Origin: a virus | Strand: one strand, 5' to 3' | DNA length: 64,000 nt | IMG/VR virus record: IMGVR_UViG_3300025626_000006 | Location: 1-64,000 of that record | In this document: positions 1-8,000 of the stretch, in pieces | How positions within the stretch are numbered: the first letter of the stretch is position 1 | Layout of the letters: the number at the start of each line of letters is the position of its first letter | The notes under the pieces: generated by a model | Database searches by the model: none | Seen by the model: the letters and a program-made list of their open reading frames with translations, nothing else | What the model was told of the DNA's origin: nothing | Translations under genes and position numbers: made by a program

Positions 1-1020
1 TCACCTTTTGTTCCTGTAGCACCTTTAGCACCTTGAGGACTTGAACCTTGAGCACCTTGGTCACCTTTAGTACCAGTAGCACCTTTAGCACCTTGAGGAC
101 TTGAACCTTGAGCACCTTGGTCACCTTTAGTACCAGTAGCACCTTTAGCACCTTGAGGACTTGAACCTTGAGCACCTTGGTCACCTTTAGTACCTGTTGA
201 ACCTTGAGCACCTTGAGGACTTGAACCTTGAGCACCTTGGTCACCTTTAGCACCTGTAGCACCTTTTGAACCTTGAGGACTTGAACCTTGAGCACCTTGG
301 TCACCTTTTGTTCCTGTAGCACCTTTAGCACCTTGAGGACTTGCCCCTTGAGCACCTGTTGAACCTTGAGCACCTGTATCACCTTTAGCACCTTGAGGAC
401 TTGCCCCTTGTGCTCCTTGGTCACCTTTAGCTCCAGCAGCTCCAGTAGCTCCTTGAGGACTTGAACCTTGAGCACCTTGAGGACCTGTTGCCCCAGTAGC
501 TCCCTTAGCACCTTGAGGTGAAGAACCTTGAGCACCTTGAGGACCTGTTGCCCCAGTAGCTCCCTTAGCACCTTGAGGTGAAGAACCTTGAGCACCTTGT
601 GGGCCTGTAGCCCCAGTAGCACCTTTAGGGCCGGTTGGACTTGCCCCTTGTGCACCTTGTGGGCCTGTAGCCCCAGTAGCACCTTTAGGGCCGGTTGGAC
701 TTGCCCCTTGAGCACCTTGTGGGCCTGTAGCCCCAGTAGCACCTTTAGGGCCGGTTGGACTTGCCCCTTGAGCACCTTGGTCACCTTTAGCACCTGTAGC
801 ACCTTTAGGGCCGGTTGGACTTGAACCTTGAGCACCTTGGTCACCTTTAGCACCTGTAGCACCTTTAGGGCCGGTTGGACTTGCTCCTTGAGCACCTTGG
901 TCACCTTTAGCACCTGTAGCACCTTTAGCACCTTGAGGACTTGCCCCTTGAGCACCTTGGTCACCTTTAGCACCTGTAGCACCTTTTGAACCTTGAGGTG
1001 AAGAACCTTGAGCACCTTGT
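1..1020 (-). repeat. 60-bp tandem repeats coding for 20-residue collagen units
   Basis: About seventeen consecutive 60-bp units are visible and are in phase with the reading frame. Three sub-types occur: units with [18 protein letters not shown], units with [12 protein letters not shown], and units with GSKGATGA. Identical units are clustered, for example near 600-780 and 60-180, which points to recent unequal recombination or slippage. The units are joined directly, without spacers, so this is not a CRISPR array. Confidence 0.9.
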
Positions 1021-1676
1021 GGGCCTTGAGCTCCAGTAGCACCTTGAGCACCTGTTGGACTTGAACCAGCTGAACCTTGAGCACCTTGTGGGCCTTGATT
1101 ACTTGCTCCTTGAGCACCTGTTGAACCAGCACCACCGCCTGCTCCTTGAGCACCTTGTGGGCCTGCTCCACCTTGTTGACCTGTCGGCCCTTGAGAGCCT
1201 AATTGGCCTTTTTGACCTTTTTGACCTTTAGCACCTTGTGGGCCTGTGTTATGTACTAATAAATTTCCTACGAAATAATTGTGGTCTGGTTCTACTGTAA
1301 TACTTACAACTTCAATGTCTTCTTCTACTAACTCTATTGATGTTATAGATAAATCATTGTAAAATAGGTTATTACCACATTTACAATCAGAACATCCACA
1401 TGATTCGTTATTAATTGGTGAAACCCATTCACCATTTTTGTATATTTTTATATCAACGGAAGTTTTTAAGGTACTTCCATCTGATAATTTAAATTTGAGA
1501 TATTGGTGTAACGTACCAGTAGCTATTTGGGTAACTCTGTTATCTCTATTAACACCATTAGCTAAGTCACGACCTTGTACTAAGTCTCCAATTTGGATAG
1601 TTTCTAACTTTACGGAACTTCCATTGATATTAACTAAGGTATCTTTATGTAAACTGTGTATTAAATTGTAATTCAT
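1..1676 (-). CDS. Collagen-like fibre protein with N-terminal Hint (intein-like) domain, partial
   Basis: The reading frame opens at an ATG at 1676 and stays open to the left edge (558 codons seen, no stop), so the C-terminus is missing. Residues 8-143 resemble a Hint/intein domain: a block-A-like S-L-x-x-x-T start with IGDLV downstream, and a block-F-like D-H-N-Y-F-V-G ending in V-H-N, followed by Thr144. From residue 145 onwards the protein is Gly-X-Y collagen-like repeat ([17 protein letters not shown]), largely in 20-residue units. A cysteine cluster C-G-C-S-D-C-K-C lies at 93-100. The gene is last in a run of fibre genes, so an exposed virion fibre or adhesin is likely (inference). A GAGG sequence lies just upstream of the start. 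The collagen assignment is firm; host-binding function is not shown by sequence. Confidence 0.85.
   Translation of the reverse strand, partial: MNYNLIHSLHKDTLVNINGSSVKLETIQIGDLVQGRDLANGVNRDNRVTQIATGTLHQYLKFKLSDGSTLKTSVDIKIYKNGEWVSPINNESCGCSDCKCGNNLFYNDLSITSIELVEEDIEVVSITVEPDHNYFVGNLLVHNTGPQGAKGQKGQKGQLGSQGPTGQQGGAGPQGAQGAGGGAGSTGAQGASNQGPQGAQGSAGSSPTGAQGATGAQGPQGAQGSSPQGSKGATGAKGDQGAQGASPQGAKGATGAKGDQGAQGASPTGPKGATGAKGDQGAQGSSPTGPKGATGAKGDQGAQGASPTGPKGATGATGPQGAQGASPTGPKGATGATGPQGAQGASPTGPKGATGATGPQGAQGSSPQGAKGATGATGPQGAQGSSPQGAKGATGATGPQGAQGSSPQGATGAAGAKGDQGAQGASPQGAKGDTGAQGSTGAQGASPQGAKGATGTKGDQGAQGSSPQGSKGATGAKGDQGAQGSSPQGAQGSTGTKGDQGAQGSSPQGAKGATGTKGDQGAQGSSPQGAKGATGTKGDQGAQGSSPQGAKGATGTKG
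1248..1655 (-). other. Hint / intein-like domain
   Basis: This covers residues 8-143 of the collagen-like protein. What is seen: Ser at the position where inteins usually have Cys1 (S-L-H-K-D-T), an IQIGDLV strand, and a C-terminal block [13 protein letters not shown] followed by Thr. The penultimate His and terminal Asn needed for Asn cyclisation are present. The block-B T-x-x-H motif appears as T-S-V-D (72-75), so the conserved His seems lost. No homing endonuclease is inserted; the size (about 136 residues) fits a mini-intein or bacterial intein-like domain. The N-extein would be only seven residues. Autocatalytic C-terminal cleavage is plausible; full splicing is doubtful. Confidence 0.72.
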
Positions 1677-1688
1677 GTTTTACCTCAA

Positions 1689-2246
1689 TTATGTTGTTAT
1701 CATATAAGTAATTGTTAGACCAAAACCTCTTGACCTAAGAGCGGCTTCTCTATCTATAAAAATGTTTATGTAATCTCCAGCTGCAAAAGAATGATTCGTA
1801 CCGAAGTTGAAATCTGTTACAGTTCCGGCAGTTGCACTTACTGTTGCAGATACGTCTGATGATAATTGTGACCCATTTTTTCGTATTCCCAACGTAACTG
1901 ACCCTGCAGTTGCTCCTTGGTGTGGATGTAAACGTATATCTTTTACATATCCAGCAAATGGTACTACAAATCTCCAATAACCTGTGGTTACTTTCCTATC
2001 AATGATGTTAACATTAGAAAATGGAACAAATCCTTCTATTTCATCATTTTTTAGTACTTCAGCATTTGTATTTTGAATAAATGGTACTTTTCCTCGAATT
2101 GTATTACTTCCAGCGGAAATACTACCCACATTCGAAAGATTGTTATCATCAAAGTCTACTCCACCAGTAAACAATGCAGCAGACGCTGTAATTTGATTTA
2201 AACTAGCATTAGAGCCGCTAGTGACTATTTTTTTCCAATTTGGCAT
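1689..2246 (-). CDS. Small tail/fibre structural protein
   Basis: This 185-residue protein starts with an N-terminal module of the form W-K-K-I-V-x-S-G-S-x-A-S-L-N-x-[IV] that is also at the start of the 499-residue fibre protein at 2781-4280, so both probably share one docking or assembly site. The rest (residues about 60-185) is predicted beta-rich, with no recognised catalytic motif. A structured leader and an AGGA sequence precede the start at 2246. A virion-associated fibre or fibre cap is inferred from the shared module and position; the exact role is unknown. Confidence 0.7.
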   Translation of the reverse strand: MPNWKKIVTSGSNASLNQITASAALFTGGVDFDDNNLSNVGSISAGSNTIRGKVPFIQNTNAEVLKNDEIEGFVPFSNVNIIDRKVTTGYWRFVVPFAGYVKDIRLHPHQGATAGSVTLGIRKNGSQLSSDVSATVSATAGTVTDFNFGTNHSFAAGDYINIFIDREAALRSRGFGLTITYMITT

Positions 2247-2264
2247 ATCCTTAATCCTTTTTGC

Positions 2265-2311
2265 GGTTGGTAACTCTTCTTGAGCCCACTTCCCTTAACG
2301 GGCCAACAACC
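2265..2311 (-). promoter_or_regulatory. Structured leader of the 1689-2246 gene
   Basis: In the 116-base gap upstream of the start at 2246, 2265-2269 (ggttg) can pair with 2307-2311 (caacc) and 2284-2287 (gccc) with 2300-2303 (gggc). The structure is GC-richer than its surroundings. No U-tract follows it on the minus strand, so it is probably a 5' leader structure rather than a terminator. Confidence 0.35.
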
Positions 2312-2330
2312 AGATTTAACTTTGTTTGTA

Positions 2331-2338
2331 TATAAGTA
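2331..2338 (-). promoter_or_regulatory. Candidate late promoter box (TACTTATA)
   Basis: The coding strand reads TACTTATA, a C-variant of the recurrent TATTTATA box, 85 bases upstream of the start at 2246. The predicted transcript would include the structured leader at 2265-2311. Confidence 0.45.
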
Positions 2339-2362
2339 TTGGAATAAATAAAGAAAATGTAA

Positions 2363-2551
2363 CTATTCTTTTAGAATTATATCACCTTTAGATGGTTTAT
2401 CTTTTGGATTAAGTGCGAAATCCATTTCCATCTCTATCTTTTTTTGTAATTTTACCATTAATGGAGCCTCTTGTCCTGTAATTGGTAACTTTTGAAGTGC
2501 TATTTGGATTATTTTAAAATCTGCAGCAGTTAATCCTTCGTATTGTTCCAT
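2363..2551 (-). CDS. Hypothetical small protein (62 aa)
   Basis: This small acidic protein is not recognised. It is probably mainly alpha-helical: the segment with TAADFKIIQIALQKL looks amphipathic. It is separated by two bases from the 69-residue gene upstream (2554-2763), and the pair sits between two fibre genes. Small helical proteins in this position are sometimes fibre chaperones, but nothing in the sequence proves that here. Confidence 0.6.
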   Translation of the reverse strand: MEQYEGLTAADFKIIQIALQKLPITGQEAPLMVKLQKKIEMEMDFALNPKDKPSKGDIILKE

Positions 2552-2553
2552 AA

Positions 2554-2763
2554 CTAATTACTTTTGTTTAATTTATTATTATCTTCTTGTTGTTTTGATA
2601 ATTGCGAATGTAACTTATGTGCTAATTTATACATTACTTCTAAATCTTTGCCTGAAAATGTTCCGTTTGATATTAAAAACAATAATACCTCAAGCTCTTG
2701 ATTAGAGAACTTGAGGTTATTGCTACTATTGGGTTTAATTCCAGCTTTTTTATGTAAACTCAT
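2554..2763 (-). CDS. Hypothetical small protein (69 aa)
   Basis: This small protein is basic at the N-terminus and polar at the C-terminus (KQQEDNNKLNKSN). The middle contains two predicted helices (FSNQELEVLLFLISNG and DLEVMYKLAHKLHSQL). It lies directly downstream of the 499-residue fibre gene and just before the 62-residue gene, so all three are likely on one transcript. No family is recognised; a role in fibre assembly is a guess from position only. Confidence 0.6.
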   Translation of the reverse strand: MSLHKKAGIKPNSSNNLKFSNQELEVLLFLISNGTFSGKDLEVMYKLAHKLHSQLSKQQEDNNKLNKSN

Positions 2764-2780
2764 AACTTTTTAATTAATTT

Positions 2781-4280
2781 TTAAACGTAAATATATATTT
2801 CGTTTGATTCTATTCTGATGTTACCAGGATGGTCAGCTAAAGCAGTTGCAGCGTTTGCAGCACTTCCTTCAAATACACCACTTAAGTAGTATCCACTTGT
2901 TCCAGCAGCGAAATCAGCAGTTGAATTAGCAGCTGTATCTGTTACTTTCACAGCAAGACGACCATCATTACTATTATATGTGTTATCTAATATAAGAGCG
3001 TGACCTGCTTGAGCAGTTCCATTAGAACCACCAAAGATAATACCACTATCACCTGACGTTGAACCTGAATTCAATAAAATGAATGCATCTTCTACGTTTA
3101 AGTTAGCAGTTTGTACTTCAGTTTTTGTTCCTTGAACAGTTAAATCACCACTTAACACTAAACTAGCACCATTAGCAACTCCAGTAAATGTAGGAGCAGT
3201 AAACATTGTTGCTTTACTCTCGTTTGTTACATTTCCTAAAGATACGTCTGAAGCAGCAAGTCCTAAGAATGTTTTAACATTAGCAGCTGAACCTGAGACA
3301 ACATTAGCATCATCCATCACAGTAACTACTGCTGCGTCAGTATAACCAACTTTATTTGTGTTAGTAGTAATTGCTGAAGCCTGCCCACCACTTATAGTTG
3401 TAGTATCACCCGCAAGTGCAGTAGTACTACTCGTACCTAATTGTAAAGTTGTTACTGAACCACCTAATGAGATAGCTGAACCATCTATTGATATAGAAGA
3501 GTTTGCTAATTTTCCATTTGCAATTGAACCAGCCAACATACCATTTGTAATACCACTAGCTTTTACTTTTAATTGACCAGAACCAGATATTTCAATAGAT
3601 GAATCATCTACATTCGCGTCTAAGTTCTCACCATTTGCTACAATACCATTTCCAGCTACATCTGAAGCGTCAAAATCAAATGTTATTGTTGAATCACTTG
3701 CATTGTTCAATGTAAATGAACCACCAGTTTTTAAACCATCACCAGCAGCTAATGTTATTGTTGAATTTTCAACACCAGCTAAAGAAGATACTTGAGCAGA
3801 TGATGAAATGATACCAGCACCCAATGCAGCGATACCTGCGGCATCTGTTACATCAGCACTTGCTTCAATATTATCTAATTTAGTTTTTAAAGTATTTGTA
3901 AAATTGTTTTGTGTTAAACCACCATCACCTACACCAATTTGTGCTGAAGATGAAATGATACCATTTAAGATATCTGCTGAACCATTGAATGCTACTCCAC
4001 CAATTGTTCTTGAAGTTTCAAGTAGTGTTGCTGTTGCAGCATTACCACTTGTGTCTTGATTACCAGATGCATTTACGCCTGGTAAATTGATAGCGGAACT
4101 ACCATCAAATGATACTCCACCAATGTTTACTGCACTTGCCAAGGCTGTCGCTGTACTTGCATTACCAGTTACATTACCAGTTACTCCACCAATTAAGTTT
4201 CCTTTAAAACCTACTGATGCTGATACTTCTGCTAAACTTGCTACCGACCCCGAGACAATGACTTTTTTCCATGTTGCCAT
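2781..4280 (-). CDS. Tail fibre protein (499 aa)
   Basis: The N-terminus has the WKKVIVSGSVASL module shared with the 185-residue protein at 1689-2246. The body is low-complexity and Ser/Ala/Gly-rich, with repeated GGVxFxGSA and IISSSAQ[IV] units. A segment NNFTNTLKTKLDNIEASADVTD is close to one in the 1502-residue fibre. Near residues 370-400 is DLTVQGTKTEVQTANLNV, a beta-strand signature common in fibre proteins of marine T4-like phages. An AAGGG sequence precedes the start. The protein is very likely a trimeric fibre; which receptor it binds cannot be read from sequence. Confidence 0.8.
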   Translation of the reverse strand: MATWKKVIVSGSVASLAEVSASVGFKGNLIGGVTGNVTGNASTATALASAVNIGGVSFDGSSAINLPGVNASGNQDTSGNAATATLLETSRTIGGVAFNGSADILNGIISSSAQIGVGDGGLTQNNFTNTLKTKLDNIEASADVTDAAGIAALGAGIISSSAQVSSLAGVENSTITLAAGDGLKTGGSFTLNNASDSTITFDFDASDVAGNGIVANGENLDANVDDSSIEISGSGQLKVKASGITNGMLAGSIANGKLANSSISIDGSAISLGGSVTTLQLGTSSTTALAGDTTTISGGQASAITTNTNKVGYTDAAVVTVMDDANVVSGSAANVKTFLGLAASDVSLGNVTNESKATMFTAPTFTGVANGASLVLSGDLTVQGTKTEVQTANLNVEDAFILLNSGSTSGDSGIIFGGSNGTAQAGHALILDNTYNSNDGRLAVKVTDTAANSTADFAAGTSGYYLSGVFEGSAANAATALADHPGNIRIESNEIYIYV

Positions 4281-4326
4281 TTTGTTTTCCCTTTTTGTTT
4301 GTTATTTAAACGTTTACATTAAAAAT

Positions 4327-4352
4327 TGATACCAGAATCACTTTCCGTATCA
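4327..4352 (-). promoter_or_regulatory. Leader hairpin upstream of 499-aa fibre
   Basis: TGATAC at 4327-4332 is complementary to GTATCA at 4347-4352, with a 14-base loop. It lies between the candidate box at 4378-4385 and the fibre start at 4280, so it would be in the 5' leader. No U-tract follows. Confidence 0.3.
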
Positions 4353-4377
4353 GTTGTAACTACTTGTAATATCTTTA

Positions 4378-4385
4378 TATAAGTA
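4378..4385 (-). promoter_or_regulatory. Candidate late promoter box (TACTTATA)
   Basis: The coding strand reads TACTTATA, 98 bases upstream of the 499-residue fibre start, in a 127-base intergenic gap. It is the same C-variant as the boxes at 2331 and 29684, and gives a similarly long leader to the one at 2331. Confidence 0.45.
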
Positions 4386-4407
4386 TGTATTTAATTTTAA
4401 TTACCTA

Positions 4408-5067
4408 TTAATCTGTTCCTAAATAATAGCAAGATGCTGAATATATTATTCCACCTTCTATTGGAGTAGGTGTACTATCAAATTTCTTAATACTAAATAC
4501 CCCATTTACGTTTAATGACCCAGTAATTTCTAAATTATTTGTTGTACTTTTTACCGACCCAGTTGTAGCGAATATACCACTTCCACCACCACCACTTAGT
4601 GCTGATAAGTCTACTACGTTACCATTTGATAATGTTAGATTACTATTACCTGAATTGAATGATAAAGTTTGTAAGAAAGAAGCCGTTTGACTATTTGATA
4701 TAGCAGACCCAGTAAATGTATTCAATGCAGTTAAGCTTGTTTGAGCTGAACCTGTAAATGTATTTAGAGGTGTGGCATTAAATGAACCACCACCACCACT
4801 AATACCTAAATTAGTTGTGTGAAATGATGAAGAGTCATCCGTACCATCATACCCTACCGTTTCGAAAGCAACAAACTTGCGAGTTAAATAGAGTTGGTCT
4901 GAGTTTTCAACATATATGATTTGACCATCAATTAATCTTGAGTTATCAAGACTTGTCATGTTAGAAGAAGAGGCTACAGTAATCCACCCACCTTGTACAT
5001 ATTGTACGGATGTAAATGCCCCTGAAGTGCCACTTCTTACATAAATATCGCCTGCCGTAGTTGCCAT
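4408..5067 (-). CDS. Fibre-associated structural protein (219 aa)
   Basis: The N-terminal half (residues 1-85) includes GDIYVRSGTSG and IDGQIIYVENSDQLYLTRKF and looks like a compact beta domain. The C-terminal half shares units with the neighbouring 1502-residue fibre: LNTFTGSAQTSLTALN, then a strand ending GNVVDLSALSGGGG. An AAAGGGAAAA sequence precedes the start at 5067. The shared units suggest both proteins belong to one fibre complex, with this one perhaps as a tip or joint. Function is inferred from context. Confidence 0.7.
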   Translation of the reverse strand: MATTAGDIYVRSGTSGAFTSVQYVQGGWITVASSSNMTSLDNSRLIDGQIIYVENSDQLYLTRKFVAFETVGYDGTDDSSSFHTTNLGISGGGGSFNATPLNTFTGSAQTSLTALNTFTGSAISNSQTASFLQTLSFNSGNSNLTLSNGNVVDLSALSGGGGSGIFATTGSVKSTTNNLEITGSLNVNGVFSIKKFDSTPTPIEGGIIYSASCYYLGTD

Positions 5068-5084
5068 TTATTTTTCCCTTTTGT

Positions 5085-8000
5085 TTATGGTGCCGATGCT
5101 GAATCAGGCATTATATAATATCTTGAATTATTTGTATTTTCACCCTCTGCAAATATCATACCCCATCTATTGTATCCTTGATGTGCGTTTTCTAAATCAA
5201 AGTAGTAAACACCAGTTCCAATTGTACCAGGTATTGATGCGTCTTTTGCATATACATAGTATTCTTTTGGAGTACCTGTTGAATCAGGTGGAACACCATC
5301 ATACATACTTACAGGTTTACCAAGTTGATTAGACGCTGAAGCGAATAAAATTATTAATCTCTGAGACCCACCACTTGAAAAATTAAAATGACCAAATGTT
5401 GATGTTCCGGTACCAGCTGAATCTGATAATGTGTTTAGTGACCCTGACTTATGTAATGTCATTGTACCACCAACATATGTTGGATTAAATGTTGTACCAA
5501 GTGAACCACTTTGTAAATGTGAAATCACAGAACCACTTGTTATACCAATACCGTCAGCTCCACTATCACCCATAGCAGCGATTGCTGCAGCTTGACTAGC
5601 AGCAGAACCACCATTCCAACCATAACCATACACAAGTGCTTTTTGGTCAATAATAGTTATACTTTTATTATAGCTTGTTGATTTACCAAAGTTATCATGT
5701 ACTGATGCACTATAATTGTAAGTAACACCACTACTGATTATTCCTGTGTTTTGTAGTTGATATGATGATGAGTTTGCATTTTGTGGTACAAGTTTTAAAT
5801 TACCTGCGTGTGTTCCACCTAATGAAGCCGAGAATGGTGTGTCCGATTCTGTATCTGTTATAGTAATTGTTGTAAGGTTTGTTGATGCCGCAACTGATGC
5901 GGTCATGTTTGCACCCACTTCACTAAATGTTGCAGTTGGTGCTTGGTTTGCGAATACATTAAGTGTTAAAGTACCTGTTCCAACATTATCATATTGGTCT
6001 CTGTATGTTATTGTTGATGTAATTACATCACCACTACCAGTAGATGAGCCATTAAGTGCTACACCCATAGTCAAATTACCACTATTGTCAATACTGACTG
6101 ATGCGTTTGATGAAGTAAATGATTGAACAGCCGCTGAGTTATATGTTGGAGAATAACTAACCGTTACTTGTGAAGGGTTACCTGCACCAAATCCACTTGC
6201 ATCTCTAATTGCTTCGTTATTTAATCCCGATTCAATTATGTATGACGTAGTGTCTCCACCTAATGTTCCGTTTCCGGCTTGAGCTATTGTATTTGTATGC
6301 TTACCTACCCCAGTACTAAAACCATGACTATCTTTTATAGATGCTGTATATTGGTAGGTTGATGCACTTAAGTTATTTATTGCTTGTACAAAATAAGTAT
6401 TACCATCTTTAACAGTATTCAATTGACCACTTGGGTCTGTGAATACAAATGAAGGATGATTTAAATTATTACTTTCAGCATCAGTAAATGATATTACACT
6501 AAGTGTACTACCAGACCTAGCACCATTTGTATTTAAGTTTTCAGATTGATTATTAAATGAAACAGATGGTGGGTTGTTTTTAACAACATTAATATCTACA
6601 TCGATAAATTGTTTTGTTGTTTCAAACCCATGTTCTGATGCGGTTACAGCTACACTAATAGTACTACCACTTGCGTATGCAGAGCCACTTAAATTTCCTA
6701 TTTGTAAAGTAGTACTTGAACCTGTAGCAGTTGATAATGAAACTAAATTACCAGTTACAGTACCTAATGACCATCTTTGACTTACAGCAGATGTCCAAGT
6801 TGCAGTATTACCTGTTAGACCATCTGCGTTTACTTTAATATTGTCACCACTCGTAGCCGATTCTATAATATATAAGTTAGTCCAATTATCTGATACAGCA
6901 CTTGTTGCATCTGCTGTAATTGGAATTGTGATTTCACCTGTATCTTCTGTTGTGTTAAAAGCATCTTTAACAGTAACTTGATAAACGTATCTATCAGCTA
7001 TATCAGAGTTTAAGTATATTCCATTTTTTCTTGTTACTACGCCAGCAGAACTACATTGGAATGGATTACTATGTGGGTTGTATAATGATACACCACCTAA
7101 AGATGACGTGATATTTGTGTTAACACCATTTTTGAATGCTTTAAGTAATGTAAAGTTTGAAAATACAATCGTATCACCTTCAGAGTCATTAGCGGTAATT
7201 GTACCTAAAGATGCACCATCTGCTGAATTTTCATTAATTGAACTTAATGTTTGGTTGTTTACAGTTGGTATTACATTATCAACTACGGACACTCTGAATG
7301 GTAGGTAAGCAACTCCTTCACTATCATCACCACTCACATGATGTTCATCACTAGCAGTTAATACGATTTCATATTTAGGAGTTACTTCAAAATCCAATGA
7401 AGCCGTTGTTTGGTTTAATTGTACATATGTTCCGTATTTTGTAAATGTAAATCCATTCATGTTTACAGAACCACTTTTAATTGTTATTTCATCACTCTCG
7501 TCATCAGTAAAATAAACTCTTACTTTATTATTTCCAGCAGTTGAGTTTTCATTTAGAGAATGAGTAAAGTTAGTGATAATACTTCCACCAACTGAGGTTT
7601 GTCTCCACTTAGGAGCTGTATTGGGTGTTACCCTAATGTATATTGTTTTAGAACCAACTCCACCAAATGTGTCTACTGCCTCAACTTGAATTGGATGAGA
7701 CCCACTGCCTGGTGTAGAATCGGTATTCAATGATGCCGTTGATTTTGTATTTAAAGTAACTGCTCCTGCGGTTGATATTTTAAATTTGTCAGCTGAGTAA
7801 GAACTTGCAGTTCTAAATGTAAAAGATTGACCTTCAGCATCCGTTCCAGTAATAGTTCCTATTGTTGAACCACTTACAACAAATTCACCAATTGTAAATC
7901 CATTAGTATTAATTGTAGGTACTGTATTAGGGAAAAACACTTTAGAGACAAAATCGGATAATGATGTTGTTGTTCCAAAGTTAGTATTATATATACCACT

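Noticed and set aside
588-824. Plus-strand frame with Cys/Trp/Ser-rich repeats
   Set aside because: It is the antisense shadow of the collagen repeats, with the same 60-bp period and no independent start signal.
1-1020. The 60-bp periodic sequence as a CRISPR array
   Set aside because: There are no unique spacers; units are directly joined, in frame, and encode Gly-X-Y repeats.
1248-1655. A homing endonuclease within the Hint domain
   Set aside because: Only about 136 residues lie between the splice-like ends, and no LAGLIDADG or HNH motif is seen.
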